From Thiocapsa imhoffii (GTDB lineage Bacteria; Pseudomonadota; Gammaproteobacteria; Chromatiales; Chromatiaceae): a DNA stretch of 64,000 bases. The translations under genes and the position numbers were made by a program. The notes beneath the pieces are model-generated. The model saw nothing but the letters and a program-made list of their open reading frames with translations, made no database searches and was not told where the DNA came from. The stretch spans positions 45,379 through 109,378 of the forward strand of contig NZ_NRSD01000016.1 in assembly GCF_016583985.1 (NCBI RefSeq), in the 5' to 3' direction. The first letter of the stretch is position 1; each line of letters opens with the position of its first letter. Below, piece by piece: positions 53,061 through 61,481 of this stretch.

Positions 53061-53480
53061 TTACGGGGAGAATGGGTTGAGCAGCCGAAGGTCAATGCCG
53101 GCAAAGTCGGCGACGTTCCGCGTGACCAGGGTCAGGTCGTAGATCAGCGCTGTGGCGGCAAGCTGCTTGTCAATCGCATGCTCTGGGTGCGGGACACGCA
53201 ACCGTCCCCAGACTTGTGCCACGTCGATATCGAGCGGAAGGATCTGGTCTCCATAGTCCCCAAGCACGGTTGTGAGCCAAACCTCGAGCAGCCCGGCCTG
53301 GGTTTGGTCACCGCGGTGTCGGATCAATTCCACGCCGCGCCGCAATTCTCCGACCGTGACGGCGGACAGATAGAGCCTTGCCCGGTCGGCGATCGCAGCA
53401 GCGAAGAACGTCCGCACACCCGGATTGGCGCGGACACCCTTCCGGGCTTCACTGATAACGTTGGTATCAACCAAATACAC
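53061..53480 (-). CDS. FitB/VapC PIN-domain toxin (second module)
   Basis: A 139-residue PIN ribonuclease with a GTG start: YLVDTNVISEARKGVRANPG, Glu in SAVTVGELRRGVE, Asp in EHAIDKQLAATAL, and Asp in TRNVADFAGI. The NPFSP end is family-like. The start overlaps the antitoxin gene by 14 bases. It is clearly distinct in sequence from the module at 47607, so it is not a recent duplicate. Confidence 0.87.
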   Translation of the reverse strand: MYLVDTNVISEARKGVRANPGVRTFFAAAIADRARLYLSAVTVGELRRGVELIRHRGDQTQAGLLEVWLTTVLGDYGDQILPLDIDVAQVWGRLRVPHPEHAIDKQLAATALIYDLTLVTRNVADFAGIDLRLLNPFSP

Positions 53481-53703
53481 GCGGCGCCGGCTCTGCAGCT
53501 TCAACCCGCTCGAAATCCCCGTCCTGCCCCACATCGGGCATGGACGCTAGCACTTCCGACAGGCTTCGTTTCCGCGGTGTAAACAGCACCTCCTCGAGGA
53601 TGCGACGGTGCTCGGCCTCGGCACTGCGCCCAGCCATGGCAGCCCGTTGCTTCAAGGCATCGACAAGACGCTGATCGATATTTCTGACGATAAGATTGGC
53701 CAT
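53467..53703 (-). CDS. FitA-type antitoxin (second module)
   Basis: A 78-residue protein: ANLIVRNIDQRLVDALKQRA and AMAGRSAEAEHRRILEEVLF make the FitA ribbon-helix-helix pattern. The C-terminal toxin-binding tail is SLSEVLASMPDVGQDGDFER. It precedes and overlaps the toxin gene. Confidence 0.87.
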   Translation of the reverse strand: MANLIVRNIDQRLVDALKQRAAMAGRSAEAEHRRILEEVLFTPRKRSLSEVLASMPDVGQDGDFERVEAAEPAPRVFG

Positions 53704-54467
53704 TTGGAGACTCCAGCAGCGGACAACGATTGCAATGATAGCAGTCTTCCGATTGTACTGATCAGTGCCAGCGCGGCGTGTCTCGCCTTCCCGTAGTTAG
53801 TTGTAAGTTTCGCCTGGAACCGCATCCTTTTGGAGGCGCAGATCAAGCAGGAGGGCCTGATCGGCCGCCGGGATGAGGTTGGACGTGCCAACCTCCGGGT
53901 GAACCAAGCCACAACCCCGTCCGTTCGCGCATGATCTTCCCGAGCTCGGCCCCGTCCAAGGGACGGACTTCTCCCAGCGCGTTAAGGAACGATCCAGGAA
54001 CAAGTGGTGCAAATCGGGTCGCCGCTGTTGGGCACTGCTGCGCTTTGCCCCTACAGACCCCGTCCGTCGGCATCCCCATGCCATCATCCACCGTAGGTCG
54101 GCATCCCCATGCCGACCCGGGTGCCCGCAGGGCACCGGGAGTGGAGGTCTGCGGTGAGTCCGGGCGTTGGGCGGCGCCCGAGAGAGGTCGTGGCGGCAAG
54201 GGGTTGCCGCCCTACTGGCTTGTCGGGCTGAAGCCCGTATCCAACAAATGTTCCGTTTGTTTCTGAACCGTGACTAAGCGGTGGCACGGCCCTGAGGGTG
54301 GGCAGGCAAGACTTGTCGAGCATCCTTAGTACTGAGCCAATCGCCCGAGGACGCAGCGGCCTCGGCGTCAGATCTTGCGCCACTCCTGCCGGGTGCGTCG
54401 CTTCGCTCCGACTGCCCCGGTCGAATCCCCGTGGAACGGGTGGCCGCATCGCTTGGAATAGGCCAGC
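53704..54467. other. Gene-free stretch with REP-like hairpins and an IS21 end relic
   Basis: No protein is supported. It holds the palindrome cluster at 54055-54260, and at 54400-54455 a sequence nearly identical to the IS21 end at 46985-47035 (TCGCTCCGACTGCCCCGG-like, then CGTGGAACGGGTGGCCG). Confidence 0.55.
54055..54260. repeat. Cluster of REP-like palindromes
   Basis: Consecutive hairpins: GTCGGCATCCCCATGCCGAC, CCCGGGTGCCC-GCA-GGGCACCGGG, GGCGGCAAGGGGTTGCCGCC, and CGGGCTGAAGCCCG. Such short GC palindromes are typical of REP elements mobilised by Y1 (RAYT) transposases, a piece of which is at 60389. Confidence 0.65.
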
Positions 54468-54968
54468 CTAGGGGATCCTGGACGCGACGCGGTCACATTC
54501 ACTGCAGGCGCCCCACGATGACACCATCGGAGTCTTCAACCGCCCAAGAAACGCAACGTTCTCCCATCCGCACTCACCCCCGAAATACACCTCAAGCACC
54601 CGGTGAAACACCGACCCTGCTGGCGACACCTCGGCAAACAGGGTCGCACACGAACGCAGCTTCAAATCATCCGGCGACCCCAAGATCTCTCGCGCCGATC
54701 GCCCCTGAACTGCCAGCACGGCCTCGGCACACTCGATGAGCCGCGGCCCGAGCAGCGGATGCTCCAGATACGCCCAGGCCTCGTTGAGACTGCGAATCGC
54801 ATACTGTCGCGCCATCGCGCTGAATCCGAGTCCATCGAACTGCGGAAAGATGAACCAGATCCAGTGCGAGCGCTTGCGACCCGAGCGGATCTCGGCGAGG
54901 GCATGCGCATAGACATGCTCCTGCGCCTGGATGAAACGATTCAGGTCATAGGGATCATCGGTGTTCAT
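54468..54968 (-). CDS. DUF1810-family protein
   Basis: A 166-residue protein with the DUF1810 sequence: DPYDLNRFIQAQEHVYAHAL, RKRSHWIWFIFPQFDGLGFS, and LRSCATLFAEVSPAGSVFHR. The family is known only from structure and distribution, and it is sometimes discussed with ADP-ribose or nucleotide handling. The normal end is near VYFGGE; here about 27 unrelated residues follow, so the original stop was lost at the 3' side next to an IS21 relic. The core looks complete. I chose the ATG at 54968. Confidence 0.78.
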   Translation of the reverse strand: MNTDDPYDLNRFIQAQEHVYAHALAEIRSGRKRSHWIWFIFPQFDGLGFSAMARQYAIRSLNEAWAYLEHPLLGPRLIECAEAVLAVQGRSAREILGSPDDLKLRSCATLFAEVSPAGSVFHRVLEVYFGGECGWENVAFLGRLKTPMVSSWGACSECDRVASRIP

Positions 54969-55258
54969 CGCTTGTGCTCCTGTCTCGAAACCCATCGCTG
55001 TGAGCAGCGACCGGGGTGAACTCGGGCGCCGCTGGCCTGTCCCGGACTCTTGCTGGTCCGCAGAAAGGACGGCCTGCAGCAACTGTTTCTGTTCCACACG
55101 GCGCATCGATGCAACCAGGCCGTTCGAGACTGTCGACCCCGTCGTCGCCCGGACGGGCTGGGATGTCGCCTTTGCTCACCGGGGGATGGCGTGGAGTGCC
55201 GTCAGCGGGCACGACGCTGCCGATTCATCCCCAGTGCCGCCGCATACTCCCACGACTG

Positions 55259-55357
55259 ATGGTTCTGGTCGACTCCTCGGTCTGGATCGACTCCTTCAAC
55301 GGCGCGCCTCAGCGTCTAGCGACCGGCGTGGGCGTCAGAGGAGACTCAATGCGTTGA
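55259..55357 (+). pseudogene. vapC 5' fragment
   Basis: MVLVDSSVWIDSFNGAPQRL is the unmistakable start of a PIN-domain toxin (Asp5). After it the frame reads into the dispersed repeat and ends. Only about 20 residues of the toxin survive. Confidence 0.6.
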
Positions 55358-55403
55358 AAATTGCCCCGCGCCGCGCGTTGTCCAGTCACGTGAGGGCAGC
55401 GGG
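55351..55403. repeat. Dispersed ~53-bp repeat, copy 3
   Basis: GCGTTGAAAATTGCCCCGCG at the left and GTGAGGGCAGCGG at the right. Its start coincides with the break of the vapC fragment. Confidence 0.5.
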
Positions 55404-55540
55404 AACGAAGGTGACACGGCCAGGTTCCCCCCGGGCCGGCCGGAGTCCCCGTGTCGGGGCGGTGACGATCCCGGCGAGGTCCCGCCGCCCTCCGTTCCGC
55501 GTCCTTCGGAACCAGCCACGTCAACTAGGAGAAGCAACCA

Positions 55541-55906
55541 ATGGGACTAGATATGTTCGCCGAGGTGACCGCCGAGAAGCCGTCCAGCCCGGTCGATTTC
55601 GAGGTGAGTGACGCGCGGCAGATCTTCGAGTGGTGGAAGCATCCGAACCTGCACGGATGGATGGAGCGGCTCTATCGCGCTAAGGGAGGCAAGGCGGAGA
55701 TGTTCAACCGCGGCGCGCCGGTGGTGTTGACCTCGGAAGACCTGGACCGACTGGAGGCCGATATCAGGGCGGACAGTCTTCCCTTTACGAGTGGCTTCTT
55801 CTTCGGTTATTCGATCGAGCGTACCGAGGAGGATTTGAGCTTCATCGCCAAGGCCAGAGAGGCCATCGCACAGGGTCTGACCGTCTACTACGACTCGAGC
55901 TGGTAG
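55541..55906 (+). CDS. Small conserved hypothetical protein
   Basis: A 121-residue soluble protein. The opening MGLDMFAEV and the WWKHPNLHGWMERLYRAKGG and FTSGFFFGYSIERTEEDLSF parts fit a family of small proteins that occurs in phages and plasmids. It is often mislabelled as phosphoglycerate kinase in databases and has no known activity. AGGAGAAGCAACC before the ATG is a strong ribosome site. It stands alone. Confidence 0.65.
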   Translation: MGLDMFAEVTAEKPSSPVDFEVSDARQIFEWWKHPNLHGWMERLYRAKGGKAEMFNRGAPVVLTSEDLDRLEADIRADSLPFTSGFFFGYSIERTEEDLSFIAKAREAIAQGLTVYYDSSW

Positions 55907-56464
55907 CCCCATGCCGGGCCGGAGCCGTCGGCTTCGGCCCGCTTTTGGGATGATGGTCCGTTATCCAGTCCCTTCGGGCCGGACGGTGGCCACCCGCCCC
56001 GACCTCGACTGCCCCGTCAGGACCCTCTATATCGCCTCGACGCTGCACCACCTGGAGGTTCTCAGCGACGCGCAGAAGGCGGGGATCGTCGCCAGTGCGC
56101 TGGGGGAGGCCCTGCAGAGGGCCATGCGCCACCGGATGCGCACCCTCGCCAGTGCGTCGATGGGCGTCTCCCGCACGTCCAACTCATCGCGGGTCTCCGC
56201 AGCGGGACAGGAAGCCTTATACGGCCAGTCCAACACCAGGCAGTCGAGCAGAAAGCTGCTGAAGGTTGGCGGTCACTTATAGCAAGCGTCTAACGCCTGT
56301 GCGACACGTATCGGTTCCGTCGAACGCCTCCGCAGCGCGTGCGCGACCGTCCGTTTCCTCAACGGCATCTCGCCGACCCTCGCAGAGCCGCGGCTCAGCT
56401 TGACCACTGGTCACGATGTGCGAAAGGCTTCTTCCGCTCACGAAAAACGCAGCACGGGTGCCCG
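55907..56464. other. Gene-poor stretch
   Basis: A plus-strand frame at 55911-56282 includes EVLSDAQKAGIVASALGEAL, which looks partly coding but has no recognised family or ribosome site. Nothing is firmly supported. Confidence 0.3.
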
Positions 56465-59091
56465 ATGACAACAACGACTGTCACAGCTTGGCTGGAAGCG
56501 CTGGGGCTCGGCGAGTATGCCGAAACCTTTCAGGAGCAGCAGATCGACCTCTCGGTTCTGCCGAGCCTGACCGAGGCTGATCTGAAAGAGTTGAGCGTGC
56601 CCATGGGGCACCGCAAACGCCTGCTCGCGGCGATCGCGGCGCTGGGCCAACCGGCCGCGGCGCCGGCACCCGCGGCCGATGCGCTCGACCCTATCATCGC
56701 CGGACTCCCGACCCCGCTCGCCCTGCCGCTGCGCGACTATCAGCAGGAGACCCACCCGGTCCTCAAGCTCTGGGCCGCCTGCGACGCGGTGGAGATCCTG
56801 CTCCGGGTGCTGGTCTTTCTCGGCATCGGGGATCTCAGCCGCCGCGGCGAGCTGCCCGAGCCACTTCGGCGGGAGCTGCGCTACCCGATCGAAAACCCCA
56901 TGCTCGGCAACTGGCGGCGCATGGCGCAGCAGGTCGCCGAGACCCTCCCCGAGGGCACCGCCCTGCCCGAGCTGGCCCCCGTGGTCCGGGATACGCTCGC
57001 GCCCTTCCTCGACGGACCCGACGCCTCGCGCTCGGTCGAACGCTCCTTCCTCGCCCTGCGCAACCGCCTGGCGCACGGCGGCGGCATCAGCCGGCGCCTC
57101 GCGACCGAGCTGTTGGCCACCTGGCAACCACCCTTCGAGGCGATCTGGCTGCACTTGGCCTGGCTCCCGGAATGGGCCTTGGTCGCCCGAACCGAAGATG
57201 GATTCGTCCGCCTGCGCGGCCCGAGCAAGACACCGGAGCCCTGCGATCCAGCCGTGCCCGAGGTGTTCTCGACCATCCTGGCCGACGTGGGTCCGATCGT
57301 CGCAATTCGCGGTGATCAGATCATCCCGTTGTGGCCGCTGGCCCTCTTCGGCGTGCCCCGCCATCCGGAGCACGGGCCTGACCCAGCCGGCCAGGCACTG
57401 CCCCAGGTCTATGTGCGCCGCGGCGAGGTCAACCTGGAATACACCCCTCTCGGCGGCGCCACCCTGCCCCAGAGTGAATCGGACGAGACCGCGGTGGAGC
57501 GCTTTCTCGCCCGCTTGGGCGAGCGCCGCGTGCTCTTCCTGCTCGACGGTCTCGACGAGATCGCCGAGCGCGACCCCCGCTTCGCCACCGACCTCCCGCT
57601 CGGCATCCAGACGCCGACCCTGACCTGGCTCTGCGCGGGGCGCCCGGAGCGGGGCCTGCCGGAGGCCTTCGCCGCGGCCGGCGCGTTGCGGGTCTTCCCC
57701 GAGGGCCTGCCGCCGATGCAGGCGGGCGACATCCGCACCTTGCTGCTGGAGCGCATCGGCCCTCTGCGCAAGAAGCTGCTGCGCCAGGATACCGAGTAGG
57801 GCGAGCGGATCGGCAACCCCTTCGTCGACAAGGTCGCGCGCCTGTCCGAGGGGCTGCCGCTCTATGTGCATTACGTTATCGAGGACATCAACAAAGGCCG
57901 CTACCGCATCCTCGATGCCGGCGAGGCCCTACCGCCGGGCCTGCACGCCTACCACGAGGAGCCGCTGCGGCGCCCGCTTTGGCCGATCTGCTGCGACGGC
58001 GCGGCCGGCTGGTACCCGAGGGTGACGCGGGTTTGCGTCTGGTCCAACCGGAACTCGGCGCAATCACCTTCATGCTGCGCCGGGCGCCGACCCCGGAAGG
58101 CGAGGACGGCTATACCCTCTACCACCACTCACTCGCCCAGCACATGGCGGAGAGCGAGCACTGTCGAAAAGCGGTGGCGACCGCCCGCGAGTTTCTCGCC
58201 GACCTCGCGGACGCGATCCCCGAGGGGCCGCTCGCGCCCTATCTCTTCCGGCGCGGTATTCCCCATCTGCTTGAGACCGGGCGGGCGCCGGCGGCCCTGG
58301 GACTGCTGACCCGCTTCAGCTATCTGATGGCGCGTCTGCAAACGCTGAAGGATCCCGACGGGGTGCAGGGCATCGCCGGCGACTGGCGCACGACGCTGGC
58401 CGCGAGTCCGGCACTGGACAGCCGGGAGCGGCTGTGCGAGGCCTTCTGGCGAGAGCGCGAGCACATCCTGCGCCGCGGCGACGAGCGCTGGCCGGCCTAT
58501 AAGATCCTGCTCCAACTCGCAGTCGAGCATGCGGACGACAGCCCCGTGACGCGGGAGGCCGAGGCGTGGCTTGCTGGGGGCAACTGCGATTGGGTGTGGT
58601 TGCGCAATCCGCAGCGGGTGGCGCTAGCGGCACCGGATCCTTGTCTGCGGGTGTTGGAAGGGCACACCGACGGGGTCAACGGCGTCCTGAGCCTCCCCGA
58701 CGGGCGCCTCCTCTCCTGGTCCGGGGACCGCACCCTGCGCCTGTGGGACGGGCAGTCTGGTCAGGCGCTCGGCGAGCCGATCACAGACAGGGACCTTCCG
58801 TGGATCGATCCATGGCTTCTGTTCCAACGCAATGAGGGCCGCGCTCCTAGAGCCAATTGCCGATACACCGCCCGATGGGACTTGGCCAACACCGGCGGTA
58901 TTGCAACTTGCACCAGATCGAGTCCTCCGGTTTGTTGGAGCGGCAATTCGCGTGTGGTTGCGCGCGACCTGTTCAGCGAGGGCATCCTCGTCGTGACGCT
59001 CGCTAGCGGCCACGTCTTCTGCCTGCAGCTCTACCGCAGCGCGCGGCGGATCTCGATCGAGGAATATGAGAACTCTGAACGGATCGAGTGA
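56465..59091 (+). pseudogene. SAM-HEPN-NACHT-WD40 (STAND/NLR-like) gene, degraded
   Basis: Order of parts: SAM domain (about 1-60, VTAWLEALGLGEYAETFQEQ), a HEPN-like helical domain with RNRLAH at 199-204 (RNxxxH motif), and a NACHT Walker B (LLDGLDEIAERD, about 359-370). No Walker A P-loop is found before it, which suggests an internal deletion. A TAG at 57797-57799 interrupts the frame after residue 444. The frame continues GERIGNPFVDKVARLSEGLP, then shifts near 57965-57980. The last part (TLYHHSLAQHMAES and one WD40 unit LRVLEGHTDGVNGVLSLPDG) ends at 59091 with most repeats missing. Intact relatives resemble anti-phage NLR proteins. Confidence 0.75.
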
Positions 59092-59192
59092 TCCGACCAA
59101 GCGCTATGGAAGGCGTCGCTCGGACCACGCTTGGACGACGAGCAGGCTACGACCGACACAGCTCACCGCCAGCAGGGGGCGCGGGCCCGCCG

Positions 59193-59510
59193 TCAGGCGC
59201 CCTCGCGGGGCACGAGCTTGATCTCAAGCCCGCAGCCGACCGCGGCGGCATAGCGCTTCAAGGTCGCAAGCGAGGGCGCATGCTTCCCGGCCGATTCCAG
59301 CCGCGATACAGCGCTCTTGGTCGTCCCCATGCGTGCCGCGACGGCGTCTTGCGTCAGACCGGCGTTGGCCCTTGCCTTTATCATTTCATCCGCAAGGGCG
59401 TATTCCAGCGCCAGGCTCTCATAGGTGGCCTCGAAGCCGGTCCGCTGCTTCGCCCTGGTCAAAAAAGCGTCGTGGTCGTGGGCAACGGGTTGGTATTTCA
59501 ACTCAGCCAT
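59193..59510 (-). CDS. higA: HigA-type Xre antitoxin
   Basis: A 105-residue antitoxin with a Cro/CI helix-turn-helix: NAGLTQDAVAARMGTTKSAV and SRLESAGKHAPSLATLKRYA. It ends with GLEIKLVP, the usual end of the class. It follows the toxin gene (HigBA order) with an 8-base overlap, 59503-59510. Confidence 0.87.
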   Translation of the reverse strand: MAELKYQPVAHDHDAFLTRAKQRTGFEATYESLALEYALADEMIKARANAGLTQDAVAARMGTTKSAVSRLESAGKHAPSLATLKRYAAAVGCGLEIKLVPREGA

Positions 59511-59829
59511 GCCGTACCTCTTTCAGGCGTTTGCGAGCGACCCTGAGATCACCGTGGGGGGTGTTCTGCGTCTTCTTGATGAATGCGTGTAAGACGATGC
59601 TTTGGCGCCCCGTGACAAAACAGTAGAAGGCGCGGCCGATACCGAAGCGCCCTCGGGGCCGCACCTCGAACGAGCCGTCGCCGAGGGCACGCGAGTGCGG
59701 CAGTCCGAGATTCGGGCCATGAGCCGTGAGCAGCTCGATCAGATGAGCGTAGTCCGCCAGGATATCCACTGGCCAAGATTCGACCTCGGCGAGCACGCGC
59801 TCGTGGAAATAACTGATCTCGAACGACAT
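59503..59829 (-). CDS. higB: HigB/RelE-type toxin (phage Gp49-like)
   Basis: A 108-residue RelE-superfamily toxin. SFEISYFHERVLAEVESWPV and LPHSRALGDGSFEVRPRGRF (the LG.GLxELR place) are followed by RAFYCFVTGRQSIVLHAFIK and KKTQNTPHGDLRVARKRLKE. Such toxins cut mRNA on the ribosome. The toxin comes first and the antitoxin second, as in higBA loci. Confidence 0.87.
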   Translation of the reverse strand: MSFEISYFHERVLAEVESWPVDILADYAHLIELLTAHGPNLGLPHSRALGDGSFEVRPRGRFGIGRAFYCFVTGRQSIVLHAFIKKTQNTPHGDLRVARKRLKEVRHG

Positions 59830-60044
59830 GCCGGGAGGTTAGCAAGTATGCGAACTTCTGACAAGACGCCACCCCCGCAGTCGCAACGACGTCGATGTGC
59901 GACGCACCGCTGACCTGATGGTTCCAGGCGCGGCGAATCAACCAGTCGTCAGGCGGTTGGACACCGGAGGAGAAAGCCTCAACTCGATGCGTCTCGGAAA
60001 GCGGCGCCGGGGCCTCGAGGGTCACGCCGTCCATGGGCTGGGGG

Positions 60045-60079
60045 AAATAGGGGACGAGGGGAAATAGAGGACGCACCAC
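60045..60079. repeat. Double AAATAGGGGACG motif
   Basis: AAATAGGGGACGAGG (60045-60059) and AAATAGAGGACGCACCAC (60062-60079) stand in tandem. The second opens repeated segment C. The motif often lies beside Y1/RAYT transposase genes in proteobacteria, from general experience. Confidence 0.65.
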
Positions 60080-60345
60080 AAAAACGCTGTAGCGCAGGAA
60101 AGAATTGGTCTCGGTAGAAACGGCAGTGCAGTTCGGAGTGCGCCACTCACCCATTTTCGACCTCGACCTCAGGCCGCTCGGAAACCCCGCTTCAATCGTC
60201 GAAGGGGTTGATCAACTCTACTCCGCATCCGTCGAAATATTTGACGTTACGTGTCCAGAGCCGCGTCGATTCCCCTCCGGCAAGACCATGAGGCCGACCT
60301 CGATCTCGGCGATGGAAATGGTAGTCAGGTACAAGGCGCCCCCGC
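60062..60345. repeat. Repeated segment C with an internally deleted vapC remnant
   Basis: Third copy of the segment at 47470 and 48341. On the minus strand the vapC end (VELINPFDD) is present. At about 60262 the match jumps to a more upstream part of vapC (homologous to 47862-47935), so roughly 190 bases are deleted. No toxin can be made. Confidence 0.83.
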
Positions 60346-60388
60346 TCTACCAATCCTTGGGCGACGCCGGCAGGCGACCTATTGCCGT

Positions 60389-60555
60389 CTGTTCAAGACG
60401 GCGTTGGATGCGCGTCGGCTGCAACGCCAGCGCGAGAGCACCAAGGGCGGCTACGTGCTCGGAACCGATCGGTTCGTGCAGCAGATCGCGGCCATGGTCG
60501 GCCGGCGCACATGGAAGGGGTCAGCTGGAAGGCCAAGAGGGCAACCGGAGCGGGA
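60389..60555 (+). pseudogene. C-terminal remnant of a REP-associated (RAYT/Y1) transposase
   Basis: LFKTALDARRLQRQRESTKG, then GYVLGTDRFVQQIAAMVGRR, then GSAGRPRGQPER, is the typical end of RAYT proteins (ALG-x-RF-x-x-x-I and GRPRK-like tail). The HUH and Tyr parts are missing. It is a relic of the enzyme class thought to move REP palindromes such as those at 54055-54260. Confidence 0.6.
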
Positions 60556-60734
60556 AGGTCAAGGGGAAACGCCCCTCCAGCAAGATGGTAAAGTGGCTAA
60601 GGCCTGGCGTGTCCATGATCGCGCCTTTCTCGCATCGAAGCCTTTCGGGGTGCATGGCGCCGCCACCCGCGTCGTTGTGTTGAAGGGCGCCGTGCGTTAC
60701 GTTACTGGTATGCGGATGCTTTTTGGAGGCCATC

Positions 60735-60941
60735 ATGACCGCGGAAGCTGCTCTTCACCCAGAATACATCACAGACGCTGACGGGCGTCGCAAGGCTGTC
60801 GTGTTGCCGATCGAAGAGTATGAGTCCCTCGTTGAAGATCTGGCTGATTTGGCTGTCCTGGCCGAGCGTAGCGGCGAGCCAACAATCTCTCACCAGGACG
60901 TGATCAATGAACTGAGACGCGATGGCCTCCTACCGGATTGA
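60735..60941 (+). CDS. Phd/YefM-like antitoxin
   Basis: A 68-residue antitoxin. HPEYITDADGRRKAVVLPIE and EYESLVEDLADLAVLAERSG fit the Phd/YefM family. The C-terminal toxin-binding end is VINELRRDGLLPD. GGAGG lies seven bases before the ATG at 60735. The toxin gene overlaps its end by 20 bases. Confidence 0.86.
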   Translation: MTAEAALHPEYITDADGRRKAVVLPIEEYESLVEDLADLAVLAERSGEPTISHQDVINELRRDGLLPD

Positions 60942-61185
60942 GTGGAAACAGTCGGCGCGTAAGGAGCTCAAACGCGTCGAACGTGATGCGCTCGGACGCA
61001 TTCTCGCCGCGGTCGAGTCACTTGCCGCCAACCCGCGACCACCAGGTTGCCGCAAACTTGTCGGTACTTCAGGAGCATACCGCATCCGAGAAGGCAACTA
61101 TCGGGTGCTTTACACCATCGAAGAAGACCGCCTGATCGTGGAGATCATTCGCGTAGGCCACCGGAGTATCGTCTACAAGAAGTGA
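60922..61185 (+). CDS. relE: RelE-family toxin
   Basis: An 87-residue RelE/ParE-type toxin: SYRIEWKQSARKELKRVERD, then PRPPGCRKLVGTSGAYRIRE, then NYRVLYTIEEDRLIVEIIRV and GHRSIVYKK. The basic residues needed for mRNA binding and cleavage (Lys and Arg in KKLxG...YRIRxGxYRVLY and the GHRxxxY end) are all there. It is an intact partner of the upstream antitoxin. Confidence 0.9.
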   Translation: MASYRIEWKQSARKELKRVERDALGRILAAVESLAANPRPPGCRKLVGTSGAYRIREGNYRVLYTIEEDRLIVEIIRVGHRSIVYKK

Positions 61186-61481
61186 ACGATCAGCCGTGAC
61201 GGAGCAGCTGACGCGGCGGCCGTATGGGCAGGTTGTGGCCAGGCACTGACCCGGTGAGCATCCATCCTGCCGGTAGCCGCCGTCGGGTTCCGGCTGGTGT
61301 ATGTGGTCTTCGCCCGGCGCTTCCGTCTCTCGCGGGATCTGGCAGGGTGGGAGGGCGAGACGCCCGCGCTGCTGGCACAGCGCAATCACCTGGTCCACGG
61401 CGTCGGCCCTATCGAGCGCCGCGGCCTCGCGGTGCCTGCGAGGCCTGGGGGGCCCAGGCAGGGTTCCTCGCCCCGTCTGCG

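Larger units (their letters stand above)
54969..55540. other. Gene remnants and a dispersed repeat
   Basis: Contains the vapC start fragment at 55259-55357 and the repeat copy at 55351-55403. No complete gene is seen. Confidence 0.5.
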
